Shown: positions 1-8,296, counted from the stretch's first letter. The stretch: 64,000 bases of DNA from CBDDLD01 sp965250025 (GCA_965250025.1 OZ252283.1:2542001-2606000), one strand, 5' to 3'. The notes: generated by a model from the letters alone, not told the origin. Translations and numbers: made by a program.

Positions 1-516
1 AGCTTGGGCTGCTGCTGTATAATTGGCAATTACATTATCAAATGTATAGTAATAGGGTAATGCAGGCCACACCATATAATACGCTAATCTTGCATTATTC
101 TCCTGACATAGATTTGCATAATCTGCACCACTATTTATGAGCATATCTAAACCAGGTGGTTGCGATGATGGTCCTTGTTGAATAACAACATAATCATATA
201 TTCCAGAGCTAATTAATGTTTGAACTTCGCCATCTTCCCAATGATCAACAATGGCATAATTACTACTGGCGAGCATTCGTGTATTTATAATAACACCTCT
301 GGAAGCTGCTTCTTGTTTTACTAATTCGGGTAAGTTATTATAATAGGTAAGGCTATTACCAACAAAAAGAATATTATAACTTGCATAAGGATCAAAGGTG
401 TCGTCCGGTTGTTCCGTATCATTAGCTTGAATTCTGTATACAGAAGAATTATCCGAAGCACATGACATGCATATTGAAATAATAAATACACCAAAAATTA
501 AACCTATACGCCTCAT
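1..516 (-). CDS. SGNH/GDSL-type hydrolase lipoprotein, C-terminus beyond window
   Basis: Open on the minus strand from an ATG at 516 to the window edge (172 codons, no stop). The N-terminus is a lipoprotein signal: two Arg, a hydrophobic run, then the lipobox MSC-A with Cys at about residue 17. After a short acidic linker comes ILFVGNSLTYYNNLP, a block I motif of SGNH hydrolases in which the GNS serine would be the nucleophile; later YDYVVIQQGPSSQ resembles the block II/III region. The catalytic Asp/His block lies outside the window. Such proteins are usually secreted esterases or deacetylases of carbohydrates; the substrate here is unknown. Missing from simple ORF lists because it runs off the edge. 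Confidence 0.75.
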   Translation of the reverse strand, partial: MRRIGLIFGVFIISICMSCASDNSSVYRIQANDTEQPDDTFDPYASYNILFVGNSLTYYNNLPELVKQEAASRGVIINTRMLASSNYAIVDHWEDGEVQTLISSGIYDYVVIQQGPSSQPPGLDMLINSGADYANLCQENNARLAYYMVWPALPYYYTFDNVIANYTAAAQA

Positions 517-812
517 TATAAATATATTATAGATTGATAATTGTAACTAATATAAGGTATATTTTGTATTATTCAGATTCTAATCTGTTAATTCTATTCA
601 TGGTATATTCTAAAACTGTTCTTTCTTTTTAAAAATAAGATTACAAACTTAGAATGCCTATTGCTTGCACTAGCTCGCTACGTTCATGCCAGTCTGGTGT
701 ATACTTACAAAATGTAAGTATTAACCTCCATAATTACTCATAGTCAATACTATTTTAAACAATTGACGCAACCAACTCACCATCCCAACATCTATCATTA
801 AATAAACGGCTA
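517..812. other. AT-rich intergenic region
   Basis: About 300 bases between the divergent SGNH gene and the lipoprotein gene at 813. I see no convincing ORF or RNA gene. It contains an inverted repeat at 701-721 and, just before it, a comparatively GC-rich stretch (about 660-700) that looks different from the flanks. No consensus TAnnTTTG promoter box was recognised for either neighbour. Confidence 0.6.
701..721. repeat. 9-bp perfect inverted repeat with 3-nt loop
   Basis: ATACTTACA (701-709), loop AAA, TGTAAGTAT (713-721). No T-tract follows on either strand and no gene ends nearby on the plus strand, so a terminator is unlikely; a protein-binding site or remnant of a small repeat element is possible. 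Confidence 0.5.
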
Positions 813-1385
813 ATGAAAAAAATAATTCGATTTAAGCTTCATATTCTTCTTTTAGTTTTCATAACATCCTGTGAGTACCACTGTGACGGCTTTTTAGAAG
901 AATATGACAAATACGTTACTTTCGAATTAAATGATACTATAAGTTATTCTAATGGTATAGATACATTAAATTTTACAGTGATAGACTATTTTAGGAATGA
1001 ACCAAGTTCATTTACTGGACTTGCAATGGATGTAGATTGTAATTATGAAAAGTATTATCAAACTGATATTCAAAATGGATATTTCATAAGAGAACATTTT
1101 AATAATTTTTTCAGTCGTAATGATGACATTGAAGTTTCATTTACTGAAAATGATACGTTCGGATTAAACACATATAACGTATCAAGTGAAAATTACGATT
1201 ACTCAACTGTTGAATTCTATCAAAATTTGAGTATAAATGGTTCTGAATACAACGACGTTTACTATTTGTTAAAAGATACAATTAATGATAATCCCAAGAT
1301 TGGATACATTATCAAAGCAAATCCTGGTGGTATTATCGAGTTTTATGATTTTGAAACTAAAGAGAAATGGAATTTAATAGAATAG
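813..1385 (+). CDS. small hypothetical lipoprotein
   Basis: 190-residue protein with a clear lipoprotein signal: basic start, hydrophobic core and lipobox ITSC with the lipidated Cys near residue 20, followed by EYHCDGF. The mature part is acidic, rich in Asn, Asp, Tyr and Phe, probably beta-rich. I recognise no domain family. It is a solitary gene flanked by AT-rich spacers. Probably exported and anchored in the outer membrane or periplasm; function unknown. Confidence 0.7.
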   Translation: MKKIIRFKLHILLLVFITSCEYHCDGFLEEYDKYVTFELNDTISYSNGIDTLNFTVIDYFRNEPSSFTGLAMDVDCNYEKYYQTDIQNGYFIREHFNNFFSRNDDIEVSFTENDTFGLNTYNVSSENYDYSTVEFYQNLSINGSEYNDVYYLLKDTINDNPKIGYIIKANPGGIIEFYDFETKEKWNLIE

Positions 1386-1390
1386 CTGTT

Positions 1391-1404
1391 TACAACAATG
1401 TATA
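1391..1404 (+). repeat. copy 1 of short post-gene motif (TACAACA...GTA)
   Basis: TACAACAATGTATA lies 6 bases after the stop of the gene at 813. A related string, TACAACACAGCGTACA, lies at 2157-2172 just after the stop of the next gene. Both follow single hypothetical genes at similar distance. Only two imperfect copies are visible, so repeat status is tentative. Confidence 0.3.
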
Positions 1405-1500
1405 GTCGCAAATACCAAACCGAAAATAATTCCTAATTTAGTCCTTAACTGATGGTTATACCAAACGTTAAACCATTACCAAACTCATCTTAAATATTTA

Positions 1501-2148
1501 ATGAAAGTTTCTTTTGAGATATTAGTTTTAACAATGGCACTAACACTATTTAGTTGTAAGAAAGAAATTGTTATTAAAGAAAATCAAAAAGTTTCAAAAT
1601 TTGATTTAGAGAATGAAGTAGGTTTTATAAGATTTAAGTTTTTAAACAACTCTTTTGCAGGATATTCTGAGTTAAGTAAGTACAAAAAAATAGAATCTGG
1701 AAAATATGCCAAATTTATTGATGGAGAAACAAGTCAATACAAAATTGGACTATGGAAAAAATATTATGAGAATGGACAACTAAAGGAAGAAGGAAAATAT
1801 TTAATCGGAAGGTATGTACAATGTTGCTTTTCTGGTCCTTGCTTGAGTTATTATAATTACAAAGTTGATAAATGGAAATACTATTACGAAAATGGAAGTT
1901 TAGAGTTAGAAGGAAATTATTCAATAAAAAAATTATGGATTGACACGAATTGTGGTGGAGATTATATCAAATACGGAATTCTTGATTCCAACACTAAATT
2001 TTACGACAAATCAGGTGAAAGAATTAGGAAAAATAATGAAAATCTAAAATTAAAGTATGAAAAGGAATACACTCACACTCATCCAGGAATGTATTTAATA
2101 CCTTCGAAGGAAAATGATACTATAATTTCAATCGGATTTAATGAATAA
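1501..2148 (+). CDS. MORN_2-repeat lipoprotein (YwqK-like)
   Basis: 215-residue protein with lipoprotein signal ending LFSC-KKE (Cys near residue 19). The central part has repeats of the MORN-variant type: KIGLWKKYYENGQLKEEGKY and KVDKWKYYYENGSLELEGNY, each with the W-K-x-Y-Y-E-N-G pattern. Proteins with these repeats are often labelled 'YwqK family antitoxin', but that name is inherited and no toxin partner is visible here. Two Cys pairs (CC and GPC around residues 108-114) lie between repeats. Likely a periplasm- or surface-anchored protein of unknown function. Confidence 0.7.
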   Translation: MKVSFEILVLTMALTLFSCKKEIVIKENQKVSKFDLENEVGFIRFKFLNNSFAGYSELSKYKKIESGKYAKFIDGETSQYKIGLWKKYYENGQLKEEGKYLIGRYVQCCFSGPCLSYYNYKVDKWKYYYENGSLELEGNYSIKKLWIDTNCGGDYIKYGILDSNTKFYDKSGERIRKNNENLKLKYEKEYTHTHPGMYLIPSKENDTIISIGFNE

Positions 2149-2156
2149 TAACAATA

Positions 2157-2172
2157 TACAACACAGCGTACA
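2157..2172 (+). repeat. copy 2 of short post-gene motif
   Basis: TACAACACAGCGTACA, 8 bases after the stop of the MORN-repeat gene; resembles the string at 1391-1404 (shared TACAACA, then G-T-A and A). See copy 1. Confidence 0.3.
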
Positions 2173-2196
2173 ATTAATTGCAGCTAAAAAACGTAC

Positions 2197-2580
2197 TTAT
2201 TTTTGTAACTGATAAATGGTAAATGGTGCTATTGATATCCAAATAAGAATTAAGATCCAAACTCTCCCTTTTAGAATGTTATAATCTTGAAGAAGTTTAT
2301 CCCAAGAATGTCCTGCAACATAATGCCCAAACAAAAACTCAAAAATGACTGTAAGCAATAGCCAAATCAAACCAATTCTTATAGCTTGATCTGCTGATGC
2401 TGGAAACCAAACTTTAAATAGGATCCAAACATAAATACCAAATAGTATCATCATTATTACAGTGGATATCTGATGAGCATGAAGTTCATTTAAATGACCC
2501 TTTAAAATCTTCTCTCGAAACAATCCGTTTGCAATTGCAATAAAAATCATTGGAAACCAAGCCAAAACATATTTCAACAT
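2197..2580 (-). CDS. small four-helix membrane protein
   Basis: 127 residues, with four hydrophobic segments at about 3-20, 37-60, 67-87 and 104-123. Between helices lie charged loops containing His (HLNELHAHQIS and FGHYVAGHSWDKL). I do not recognise a named family; similar small integral membrane proteins occur widely in Flavobacteriaceae. It converges with the MORN-repeat gene, ending 48 bases away. Function unknown. Confidence 0.65.
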   Translation of the reverse strand: MLKYVLAWFPMIFIAIANGLFREKILKGHLNELHAHQISTVIMMILFGIYVWILFKVWFPASADQAIRIGLIWLLLTVIFEFLFGHYVAGHSWDKLLQDYNILKGRVWILILIWISIAPFTIYQLQK

Positions 2581-2786
2581 TGTTTAACTGTTTAAATCTA
2601 AAACTCCGTTAGCATCAATTAAATGTACTCAACTCTATCCTGTGCTTTTATGACTTTTGTCACTATAAGCTAAACCACGCGAATAATTCATTGCTTAGAA
2701 CGTCCTTCTCTCAAATTATTGCTAAAGAATTTATTATCTTTTTATTCTCTAATAACACTGCGTTTAACCCTAAAGTTGTAGCCGAT

Positions 2787-3374
2787 TTGAAGATAAAGAT
2801 ATTGCCCTTAATAATTCTAACATTCGGACTGAGTTCTATCACTAACTCACAAGAGATCACAGAAATTTCATTCGACAGTAAAGTAGCTAGCTTCATATCT
2901 TCATTTACACAAGAATTTAGTGAATCGGCTGAACGGTATACAAATTCGAAATACAATGACTTCATACTTGAAACAAAAGTGACCAGTCAATGGAAAAAAA
3001 TTGTTACCCTTAAAAAAAAGTCAACTTTTAAAAATCATTATGATCAGGTTGTATATCAACGGCTTTTTACAGGTTTTTTGGAATTTAAGGATTCATTTAG
3101 CTGCACAACAGCTTTTAAGACCCTACTAACTTGTTTAGGAACAGATTGTGATGATGTTTCATGGGGAAATGAATTAAAGGGGATTAAAACAACCCCATTT
3201 ATTTTTATTAAAACAGAAAAGGAAATCATCTTTTGCAAGATTTACTGTGAACACAAAAATGAGGTTTGGACAAGTGTGAAAAAGAACCTAGTAAAAACGT
3301 TCGCAACTCCAGAAACAAAAACCATAGAAGCAGCATGTGGTGGACCGTTAAAGTTTGATAAAATAAAAAAATAA
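2787..3374 (+). CDS. secreted hypothetical protein with TTG start
   Basis: The open frame extends back to a TTG at 2691 but contains no ATG or GTG. I favour the TTG at 2787, because it gives a good cleavable signal (MKIKILPLIILTFGLSS...NSQ, then EITEISF) whereas the 32 residues before it do not look like a leader. The mature protein (about 175 residues) is Lys-rich with seven Cys, several paired (TCLGTDC, FCKIYCE, and a late ACGG), suggesting disulfides or metal binding. No family recognised. A strong hairpin follows at 3429-3454. Lack of ATG could also mean the 5' end is decayed. Confidence 0.55.
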   Translation: MKIKILPLIILTFGLSSITNSQEITEISFDSKVASFISSFTQEFSESAERYTNSKYNDFILETKVTSQWKKIVTLKKKSTFKNHYDQVVYQRLFTGFLEFKDSFSCTTAFKTLLTCLGTDCDDVSWGNELKGIKTTPFIFIKTEKEIIFCKIYCEHKNEVWTSVKKNLVKTFATPETKTIEAACGGPLKFDKIKK

Positions 3375-3426
3375 AAAACAGGCTATAATATGAATTTTAA
3401 TGTGAGTATTAAATGCATTCCAAAAT

Positions 3427-3456
3427 AAAAGCGCCTTGATGTTTCAAGGCGCTTCT
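3427..3456 (-). terminator. intrinsic terminator after tRNA-fMet, shared with the plus-strand gene
   Basis: Perfect 11-bp stem: AAGCGCCTTGA (3429-3439), loop TGTT, TCAAGGCGCTT (3444-3454). Read on the minus strand it is followed by TTTTATTTT, directly downstream of the tRNA. It may also end transcription from the gene at 2787. Confidence 0.85.
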
Positions 3457-3459
3457 TTG

Positions 3460-3532
<73 letters not shown>

Positions 3533-3579
3533 ATATCGGACAGCAAAGATAATACTTTTTTTAGATTAAAAAAGCACAT

Positions 3580-3613
3580 AAAAAAATAACTCTCATTTTT
3601 TTGAGAGTTATTT
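3580..3613 (-). terminator. intrinsic terminator of the LRR gene
   Basis: Stem AAATAACTCTCA (3584-3595), six-T loop, TGAGAGTTATTT (3602-3613). On the minus strand it is followed by an unbroken T run, 35 bases after the stop of the LRR gene. Confidence 0.75.
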
Positions 3614-3647
3614 CGGATTTCAATTAAAACTTGATATGTCTATTTAA

Positions 3648-4484
3648 TTAATCGTCTATTTCGTCTAGAGTTACAATGGTTCCTCTTGTATTGGCTTCAT
3701 CTATATCCAGATCCACGATACTTGGCAATTGCTCCTGTAAGTTTGCGTAATTGCCTTTGAAATCATTATTACCCAATAATAATGTTTTTAAATTCGTGAG
3801 CTTTGCCATACTTGAAGGCAACTGCCCGTAAAATGCGTTATTAGATAATACCAATTCTTCCAATTGCGCCAAACTACCTATTGTCGATGGAATGGTTCCA
3901 ATAAGTCGGTTATCGAACACGCTCAATACCTTTAAAGATTTACAATTAGAAATGGTATTGGGCAGTTTTCCCATTAATTGGTTACTACTCAATAATAATT
4001 GTTCAAGAGTAGTTATGTTACCTATGCTAGCAGGGATTGTTCCTGAAAAATTATTGTTGAACAACTCCAAAGTTTTTAAACTTTGCAATTGATCTATATC
4101 ATTTGGAATACTTCCGGTTAAGTTGTTAGAGAACAACTTTAACTCTTCTAGTTGCGATAACAATACTATGTTTTTTGGCAACTTGCCTTCCAACTTGTTG
4201 AATGATAAGTTTAATATTCTCAAAGAGGATAATGCACTTAATGTTTCTGGCAATTGTCCTTTAAGGTTGTTAAAGCTTAGATTAATGGCAACGACCTTAT
4301 CGTTTTCTATGGTAATACCATACCAGTTAGTAACATCGTCATTAAGGTTCCATGTACGGGTCCATGATGTGCCTTCTGTGGCATTATACAGTGCAACTAG
4401 TGCGTCTTTTTCGGTTTTGGATACGTCGGCAAATGTAAATGCAGAAAGCAAACAACATAGCAAGGTTAGTTTTAGCGTTTTCAT
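3648..4484 (-). CDS. secreted leucine-rich-repeat protein
   Basis: 278 residues. Residues 1-19 are a Sec signal ending FTFA. Residues 20-60 (SKTEKDALVALYNATEGTSW) match the N-terminal cap seen before LRRs in Bacteroidota proteins. From about 65 to 255 there are eight 24-residue repeats of the plant-type LRR consensus LxxLxLSxNxLxGxIP. The C-terminus ends in a short acidic tail, with no recognisable type IX sorting domain and no membrane anchor. LRRs of this class bind proteins or glycans; the ligand is unknown. Own terminator downstream; solitary gene. Confidence 0.85.
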   Translation of the reverse strand: MKTLKLTLLCCLLSAFTFADVSKTEKDALVALYNATEGTSWTRTWNLNDDVTNWYGITIENDKVVAINLSFNNLKGQLPETLSALSSLRILNLSFNKLEGKLPKNIVLLSQLEELKLFSNNLTGSIPNDIDQLQSLKTLELFNNNFSGTIPASIGNITTLEQLLLSSNQLMGKLPNTISNCKSLKVLSVFDNRLIGTIPSTIGSLAQLEELVLSNNAFYGQLPSSMAKLTNLKTLLLGNNDFKGNYANLQEQLPSIVDLDIDEANTRGTIVTLDEIDD

Positions 4485-4614
4485 GATAGCAGATTTATGT
4501 GAGGGGCATAATTATACATCGAATATAATCAGCATCCAGATAAATGACAAATTTTTTCGACGAACTGCACTATGTGAAATTATAAAATACTGAAAATAAG
4601 TATTTTAACAAAAA

Positions 4615-4797
4615 TCACTGTTCTATACTTTTTGCCTTAAATCCCTCAATTATTCCGTTCTCAACACTCACATTTACAGCCATTGGGTTACAGCATACTT
4701 CACAATCTTCAATATATTTTTGATGACCCTGAGAAGGGTCTACAAGGATGGATATTTCTTCCCAGCAGTATGGACATTGAAAAAAGTGTTCGATCAT
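4615..4797 (-). CDS. CPXCG-motif cysteine-rich small protein
   Basis: 60 residues, with Cys8 and Cys11 (CPYC) and Cys32, Cys35, Cys36 (CEVCC), the arrangement of the Cys_rich_CPXG family, presumably one zinc knuckle. The ATG overlaps the stop of the upstream ABC-F gene by four bases (ATGA), so the two are probably translationally coupled. The role is unknown in the family. Confidence 0.8.
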   Translation of the reverse strand: MIEHFFQCPYCWEEISILVDPSQGHQKYIEDCEVCCNPMAVNVSVENGIIEGFKAKSIEQ

Positions 4798-6704
4798 GAG
4801 TTGAGTTCATCAATCTGTTCCTGAACTTGTTCCCAATCTGTCATTAATGCTTCCAGGTTATCCTTTTTAGATTGGTATTTATCAAAAAAATCCGGATCAG
4901 AAACCACTTCATCGTAATTGGTGGCCAGATCAACATCTATGGTTTTGAGTTCTTTTTCCAATTGATTGATCGCGGATTCTACTTTGCTCAATTTATTATG
5001 AAGTGCTTTTAACTTCTTCTGAGCTTCGTATGATTGTTTGTTTCCTGTTTTAGCTTTGACAGTTTCTACAGTACGCTTTTCGGCTTCCCTTAGATTTAAC
5101 AGATTACGTTGCTCAAGATAGTAATCGATATCTCCCAAATATTCTTTGATCTTACGATCTTTAAATTCATATACACTTTCGGCCAGGCCCTGCAGAAACT
5201 CCCTGTCATGGGATACGAGTACTAATGTGCCTTCAAAACGCTTCAGAGCTGCTTTTAATACGGCTTTGGATTTAATGTCCAAATGGTTTGTTGGCTCATC
5301 CATAATAAGCACATTGAATGGCTGTAACAATAATTTTGCCAATGCCAAGCGGTTACGTTCACCTCCTGATAATACTTTTACGTACTTCTCAACTTCTTCG
5401 CCCCGAAATAAAAAAGCACCTAAAATATCTCTTACTTTTGACCTGTTGCTTTCATTAGCTGCATCGATCATAGTATCCAGAACTGTTTTATTACCGTCCA
5501 AATACTCTGCTTGATTTTGAGCAAAATAGCCAATCTGAACATTGTGTCCCAACTTTAAAAGCCCTTCATGAGCTATCTCGCCTACCATTATTTTTGCCAG
5601 TGTTGATTTTCCTTGCCCATTTTGCCCTACAAATGCTGTTTTTGAATCTCTTGCTATACTAAGTTCAACATTATCTAATACTTCAAGATCTCCGTAGTGT
5701 TTGCTGATACGTTCTGCCTCAATAACCACTTTGCCAGGTACCTTTGACACCGGAAAGTGCAGTGACATGACACTATTATCATCCTGATCGACCTCTATTC
5801 GGTCAATACGTTCTAATTTTTTAATTAGTGATTGGGCCATTGTAGCTTTAGAAGCTTTAGCTCTGAATTTTTCGATGAGCTTTTCGGTATGTTGTATGTG
5901 CTTCTCCTGATTTTTTTGTGCGGCCAATTGCTGTGCCTTCATTTCGTCTCGAAGCACTAAAAACTTTGAATACGGCTTGTTGTAATCGTAGATTCTACCC
6001 AAGGAAATTTCAATGGTTCTATTGGTTACATTATCTAAAAACATCTTATCATGAGACACAATAACCACAGCACCTCCATAAGTTTTTAAAAACCCTTCTA
6101 ACCAGATTATCGATTCTATATCCAAATGGTTTGTTGGCTCATCAAGTAGTAACAGATCGTTATTCTGTAATAGTAATTTTGCCAGCTCTATACGCATCCG
6201 CCAACCTCCGGAAAAGGTATCGGTTAGCTTATCAAAATCTTCTCTTTTAAAGCCTAAGCCCTGTAAGATCTTTTCTGTATCGCCCTGATAATTATAACCG
6301 CCTAATATTTCATATTGATGCTGTACATCATTGAGGTCTACCATCAACTGATGATACGATTCACTTTCATAATCTGTACGTTCTGCCAAGGCTGTATTGA
6401 TCGTATTCATTTTGGCTTCTAAGGCCTTTATCTCTTTGAAGGCTTCATAGGATTCTTCCAATACGGTTTTTCCAAAATCAAAATCGATATCCTGTTTCAA
6501 AAACCCAATTTTAAGTGCCTTATCAGTTGCGATTTGCCCTGTATCTGACTCTTGTTCATTTGCTAATATTCTAAGCATTGTGGATTTACCGGCACCATTT
6601 TTTCCTATAAGTCCAATACGGTCACCACGTCCTATTTTAAATGTAATTTCCTCAAAAAGGTATTCGCCTTGAAATGCTATGGATAGATTATGAATATTTA
6701 TCAT
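4794..6704 (-). CDS. ABC-F family ATPase (ribosome-associated type)
   Basis: Soluble protein with two fused ATP-binding domains and no membrane segment. I start it at the ATG at 6704 (MINIHNLSIAFQGEYLF, 636 residues); the frame extends to 6779 but those 25 residues do not resemble the family. Domain 1: Walker A GKNGAGKST (about 34-42), signature FSGGWRMR, Walker B LLLLDEPTNHLD. A charged linker follows. Domain 2: Walker A GQNGQGKST, signature LSGGERNR, Walker B VLIMDEPTNHLD. The C-terminus (about 530-636) is a coiled coil, as in Uup/YdiF-type members. Family members act on ribosomes, resolving stalled or problematic elongation or, in some, giving antibiotic protection; which applies here cannot be told. 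Confidence 0.93.
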   Translation of the reverse strand: MINIHNLSIAFQGEYLFEEITFKIGRGDRIGLIGKNGAGKSTMLRILANEQESDTGQIATDKALKIGFLKQDIDFDFGKTVLEESYEAFKEIKALEAKMNTINTALAERTDYESESYHQLMVDLNDVQHQYEILGGYNYQGDTEKILQGLGFKREDFDKLTDTFSGGWRMRIELAKLLLQNNDLLLLDEPTNHLDIESIIWLEGFLKTYGGAVVIVSHDKMFLDNVTNRTIEISLGRIYDYNKPYSKFLVLRDEMKAQQLAAQKNQEKHIQHTEKLIEKFRAKASKATMAQSLIKKLERIDRIEVDQDDNSVMSLHFPVSKVPGKVVIEAERISKHYGDLEVLDNVELSIARDSKTAFVGQNGQGKSTLAKIMVGEIAHEGLLKLGHNVQIGYFAQNQAEYLDGNKTVLDTMIDAANESNRSKVRDILGAFLFRGEEVEKYVKVLSGGERNRLALAKLLLQPFNVLIMDEPTNHLDIKSKAVLKAALKRFEGTLVLVSHDREFLQGLAESVYEFKDRKIKEYLGDIDYYLEQRNLLNLREAEKRTVETVKAKTGNKQSYEAQKKLKALHNKLSKVESAINQLEKELKTIDVDLATNYDEVVSDPDFFDKYQSKKDNLEALMTDWEQVQEQIDELNS

Positions 6705-6743
6705 TACTGTTACAAAAGTTACAGTACTTATTATTTTATGAAG

Positions 6744-6751
6744 TACCTTTG
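6744..6751 (+). promoter_or_regulatory. predicted -7 box for the DUF983 gene
   Basis: TACCTTTG matches the Bacteroidota TAnnTTTG box, 38 bases upstream of the ATG at 6789 and inside the spacer shared with the divergent ABC-F gene. No clear -33 TTG. Confidence 0.5.
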
Positions 6752-6788
6752 TATCATTACTTGAAACGCAAAAATACAAGGTTTATAC

Positions 6789-7181
6789 ATGATAAAAAAA
6801 GGAATGAAACTTTATAGCATTCTTTATGGCACATGTCCTAAGTGCCATCAGGAATCAATGTATATCAATAAAAATCCGTTTGTGATCACTGACACTTTAA
6901 AAATACATGAATCATGTTCACATTGCCATACTAAATACAGACTGGAACCTTCATTTTTTTATGGTTCCATGTATGTAAGTTATGGCGTCGGAATTGCTTT
7001 TGCAGTTGCTGCCTTTATAATCTCTTATTTGTTCATAGGTACCAGCCTTAAAACGGCTTTTATTGCCATTATTATAACTCTTGTGGTATTTATGCCTATC
7101 ATCATGAGATTATCTCGAAACATCTGGATCAATCTGTTTATGAGTTATGACAAAACTTTGGTCAATCCGAAAAACGATTAA
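6789..7181 (+). CDS. DUF983 membrane protein with zinc-finger-like N-terminus
   Basis: 130 residues. The N-terminal half has two Cys pairs, CPKC (16, 19) and CSHC (43, 46), presumably a zinc ribbon, followed by the family signature YRLEPSFFYGSMYVSYG. Two hydrophobic helices (about 66-86 and 91-110) anchor it in the inner membrane. The family's function is unknown. Divergent from the ABC-F gene; its last 20 bases overlap the end of the convergent FAD oxidoreductase gene. Confidence 0.85.
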   Translation: MIKKGMKLYSILYGTCPKCHQESMYINKNPFVITDTLKIHESCSHCHTKYRLEPSFFYGSMYVSYGVGIAFAVAAFIISYLFIGTSLKTAFIAIIITLVVFMPIIMRLSRNIWINLFMSYDKTLVNPKND

Positions 7182-8208
7182 TATCCATTTCAGTTTCTAA
7201 GGGCTTATTGTTTTCTATATGATCGTATAATGCCTTAGCGGCATAAGGTGCGTTCATAACACCTCTTGTTCCCATACCATTAAGCACATAAAGGCTTTTA
7301 TATTCGTGGTGTTTTCCTAGTAAAGGGCGTCTGTCTTTTACTGTTGGACGTATACCGGCGATATGCTTTATAACTTCAAAGTCACTTTTCAGGAATGTCT
7401 TTAACTTGGTGATCAATTCCTCTTTACCTTGCTGCGTTGGGACATTACTCTTATCCTTCCAATTGTAAGTTGCGCCTACAGTATAGCGATCAACACCGCT
7501 AGGGATCATGAATACGGCAGATTTGACCGCATAATCTATATTAAGCTTTGGTATTTTAATGTCTATGACTTCTCCCTTTGTGCCATTTAATGGCAAATGA
7601 TTGAAAAAAGGATTTTGTTTTAAGCCAAAGCCTTCGGCGAATACAATATGTTTAGCCACATAGGTTTTATATTCAGATGCTCCACAAACTGGTAACAAAG
7701 CATGATAATCGAAAGCTTCCTCAATAAGCTCATTATTAGTTTTTAGATATGCCTTATAACTCTCAATTAAAACATTGGTATCTAAACGTCCTGCTCCAAG
7801 AACTTCGCCATATCCATAAGGCGCATCGAGATTATTCTCTGTATTCTTCACGATCTTTGGTGATAAGAATGCTTCCAGTCCCGGGTGATCACAAGCGGTG
7901 AACCAAAGGTTTTGCTCTTCAATAGAAGCAAAACGTCTCAGCACTCTCAGTTTATAGTCCAGTTTAACGTTAAGCTGTTGTTCAAGGTGTTTGTAAAACG
8001 GCATCGCCAATTCCAGTTGTAATTTGGCTTTCCATACCGGCGTAAATCGCTTTAGAATAACCGGATTGTATAAACCTGCCGCAACAATGGAAGATTGCTG
8101 TGAGCTATCGTCAAAAACTATAAAAGTCTTGTTGTTGACTCTTAGTTGTTCGCAAAATGCTATTCCGGCTAATCCACAACCTACAACAATATAATCTACC
8201 TTTGTCAT
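7162..8208 (-). CDS. FAD-dependent oxidoreductase (DAO family)
   Basis: 348 residues from ATG 8208; twelve further in-frame codons upstream are not used because the promoter box lies there. The N-terminal Rossmann motif VGCGLAG binds FAD. A later segment, IKHIAGIRPTVKDRRPLLGKH, and YVLNGMGTRGVMNAPYAA near the C-terminus are typical of the D-amino-acid oxidase/glycine oxidase fold. The substrate is unknown. The gene directly follows the gld operon on the same strand but is separated by a terminator (8245-8277) and has its own promoter. In other Flavobacteriaceae the same gene sits downstream of gldN. Confidence 0.85.
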   Translation of the reverse strand: MTKVDYIVVGCGLAGIAFCEQLRVNNKTFIVFDDSSQQSSIVAAGLYNPVILKRFTPVWKAKLQLELAMPFYKHLEQQLNVKLDYKLRVLRRFASIEEQNLWFTACDHPGLEAFLSPKIVKNTENNLDAPYGYGEVLGAGRLDTNVLIESYKAYLKTNNELIEEAFDYHALLPVCGASEYKTYVAKHIVFAEGFGLKQNPFFNHLPLNGTKGEVIDIKIPKLNIDYAVKSAVFMIPSGVDRYTVGATYNWKDKSNVPTQQGKEELITKLKTFLKSDFEVIKHIAGIRPTVKDRRPLLGKHHEYKSLYVLNGMGTRGVMNAPYAAKALYDHIENNKPLETEMDINRFSD

Positions 8209-8212
8209 GTTA

Positions 8213-8220
8213 CAAAAGTA
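8213..8220 (-). promoter_or_regulatory. predicted -7 box of the FAD oxidoreductase, leaderless
   Basis: TACTTTTG on the minus strand (TAnnTTTG) ends only four bases (TAAC) before the ATG at 8208. Initiation a few bases after the box would start the mRNA at or next to the A of the start codon, implying a leaderless transcript. Confidence 0.6.
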
Positions 8221-8244
8221 AGTATCTTTAAAGGTATAAAGCAT

Positions 8245-8277
8245 AAAAAACGCTCACTAATAAGTGAGCGTTTTTTT
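8245..8277 (-). terminator. terminator of the gld operon
   Basis: CGCTCACT (8251-8258), loop AATA, AGTGAGCG (8263-8270), flanked by A6 and T7 so it works in both directions. It lies 20 bases after the gldN stop and separates gldKLMN from the FAD oxidoreductase gene. Confidence 0.9.
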
Positions 8278-8296
8278 CTTTTATTTGTACGTGTGC

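Noticed and set aside
701..721. Terminator for the SGNH gene or the upstream region
   Set aside because: No T-tract on either strand and no gene ends here; the SGNH gene runs the other way.
4123..4593. 156-codon plus-strand frame over the LRR gene
   Set aside because: It is antisense to a well-supported secreted LRR gene; its product is low-complexity with no family match and no promoter.
4584..4606. AAAATACT...AGTATTTT hairpin as terminator of the CPXCG gene
   Set aside because: Stem is only A/T-rich with no GC core and no clean T run after it; too weak to call.
6705..6779. Longer N-terminus for the ABC-F protein
   Set aside because: The extra 25 codons are unlike the family, and a promoter-like TAACTTTTG lies in this stretch.
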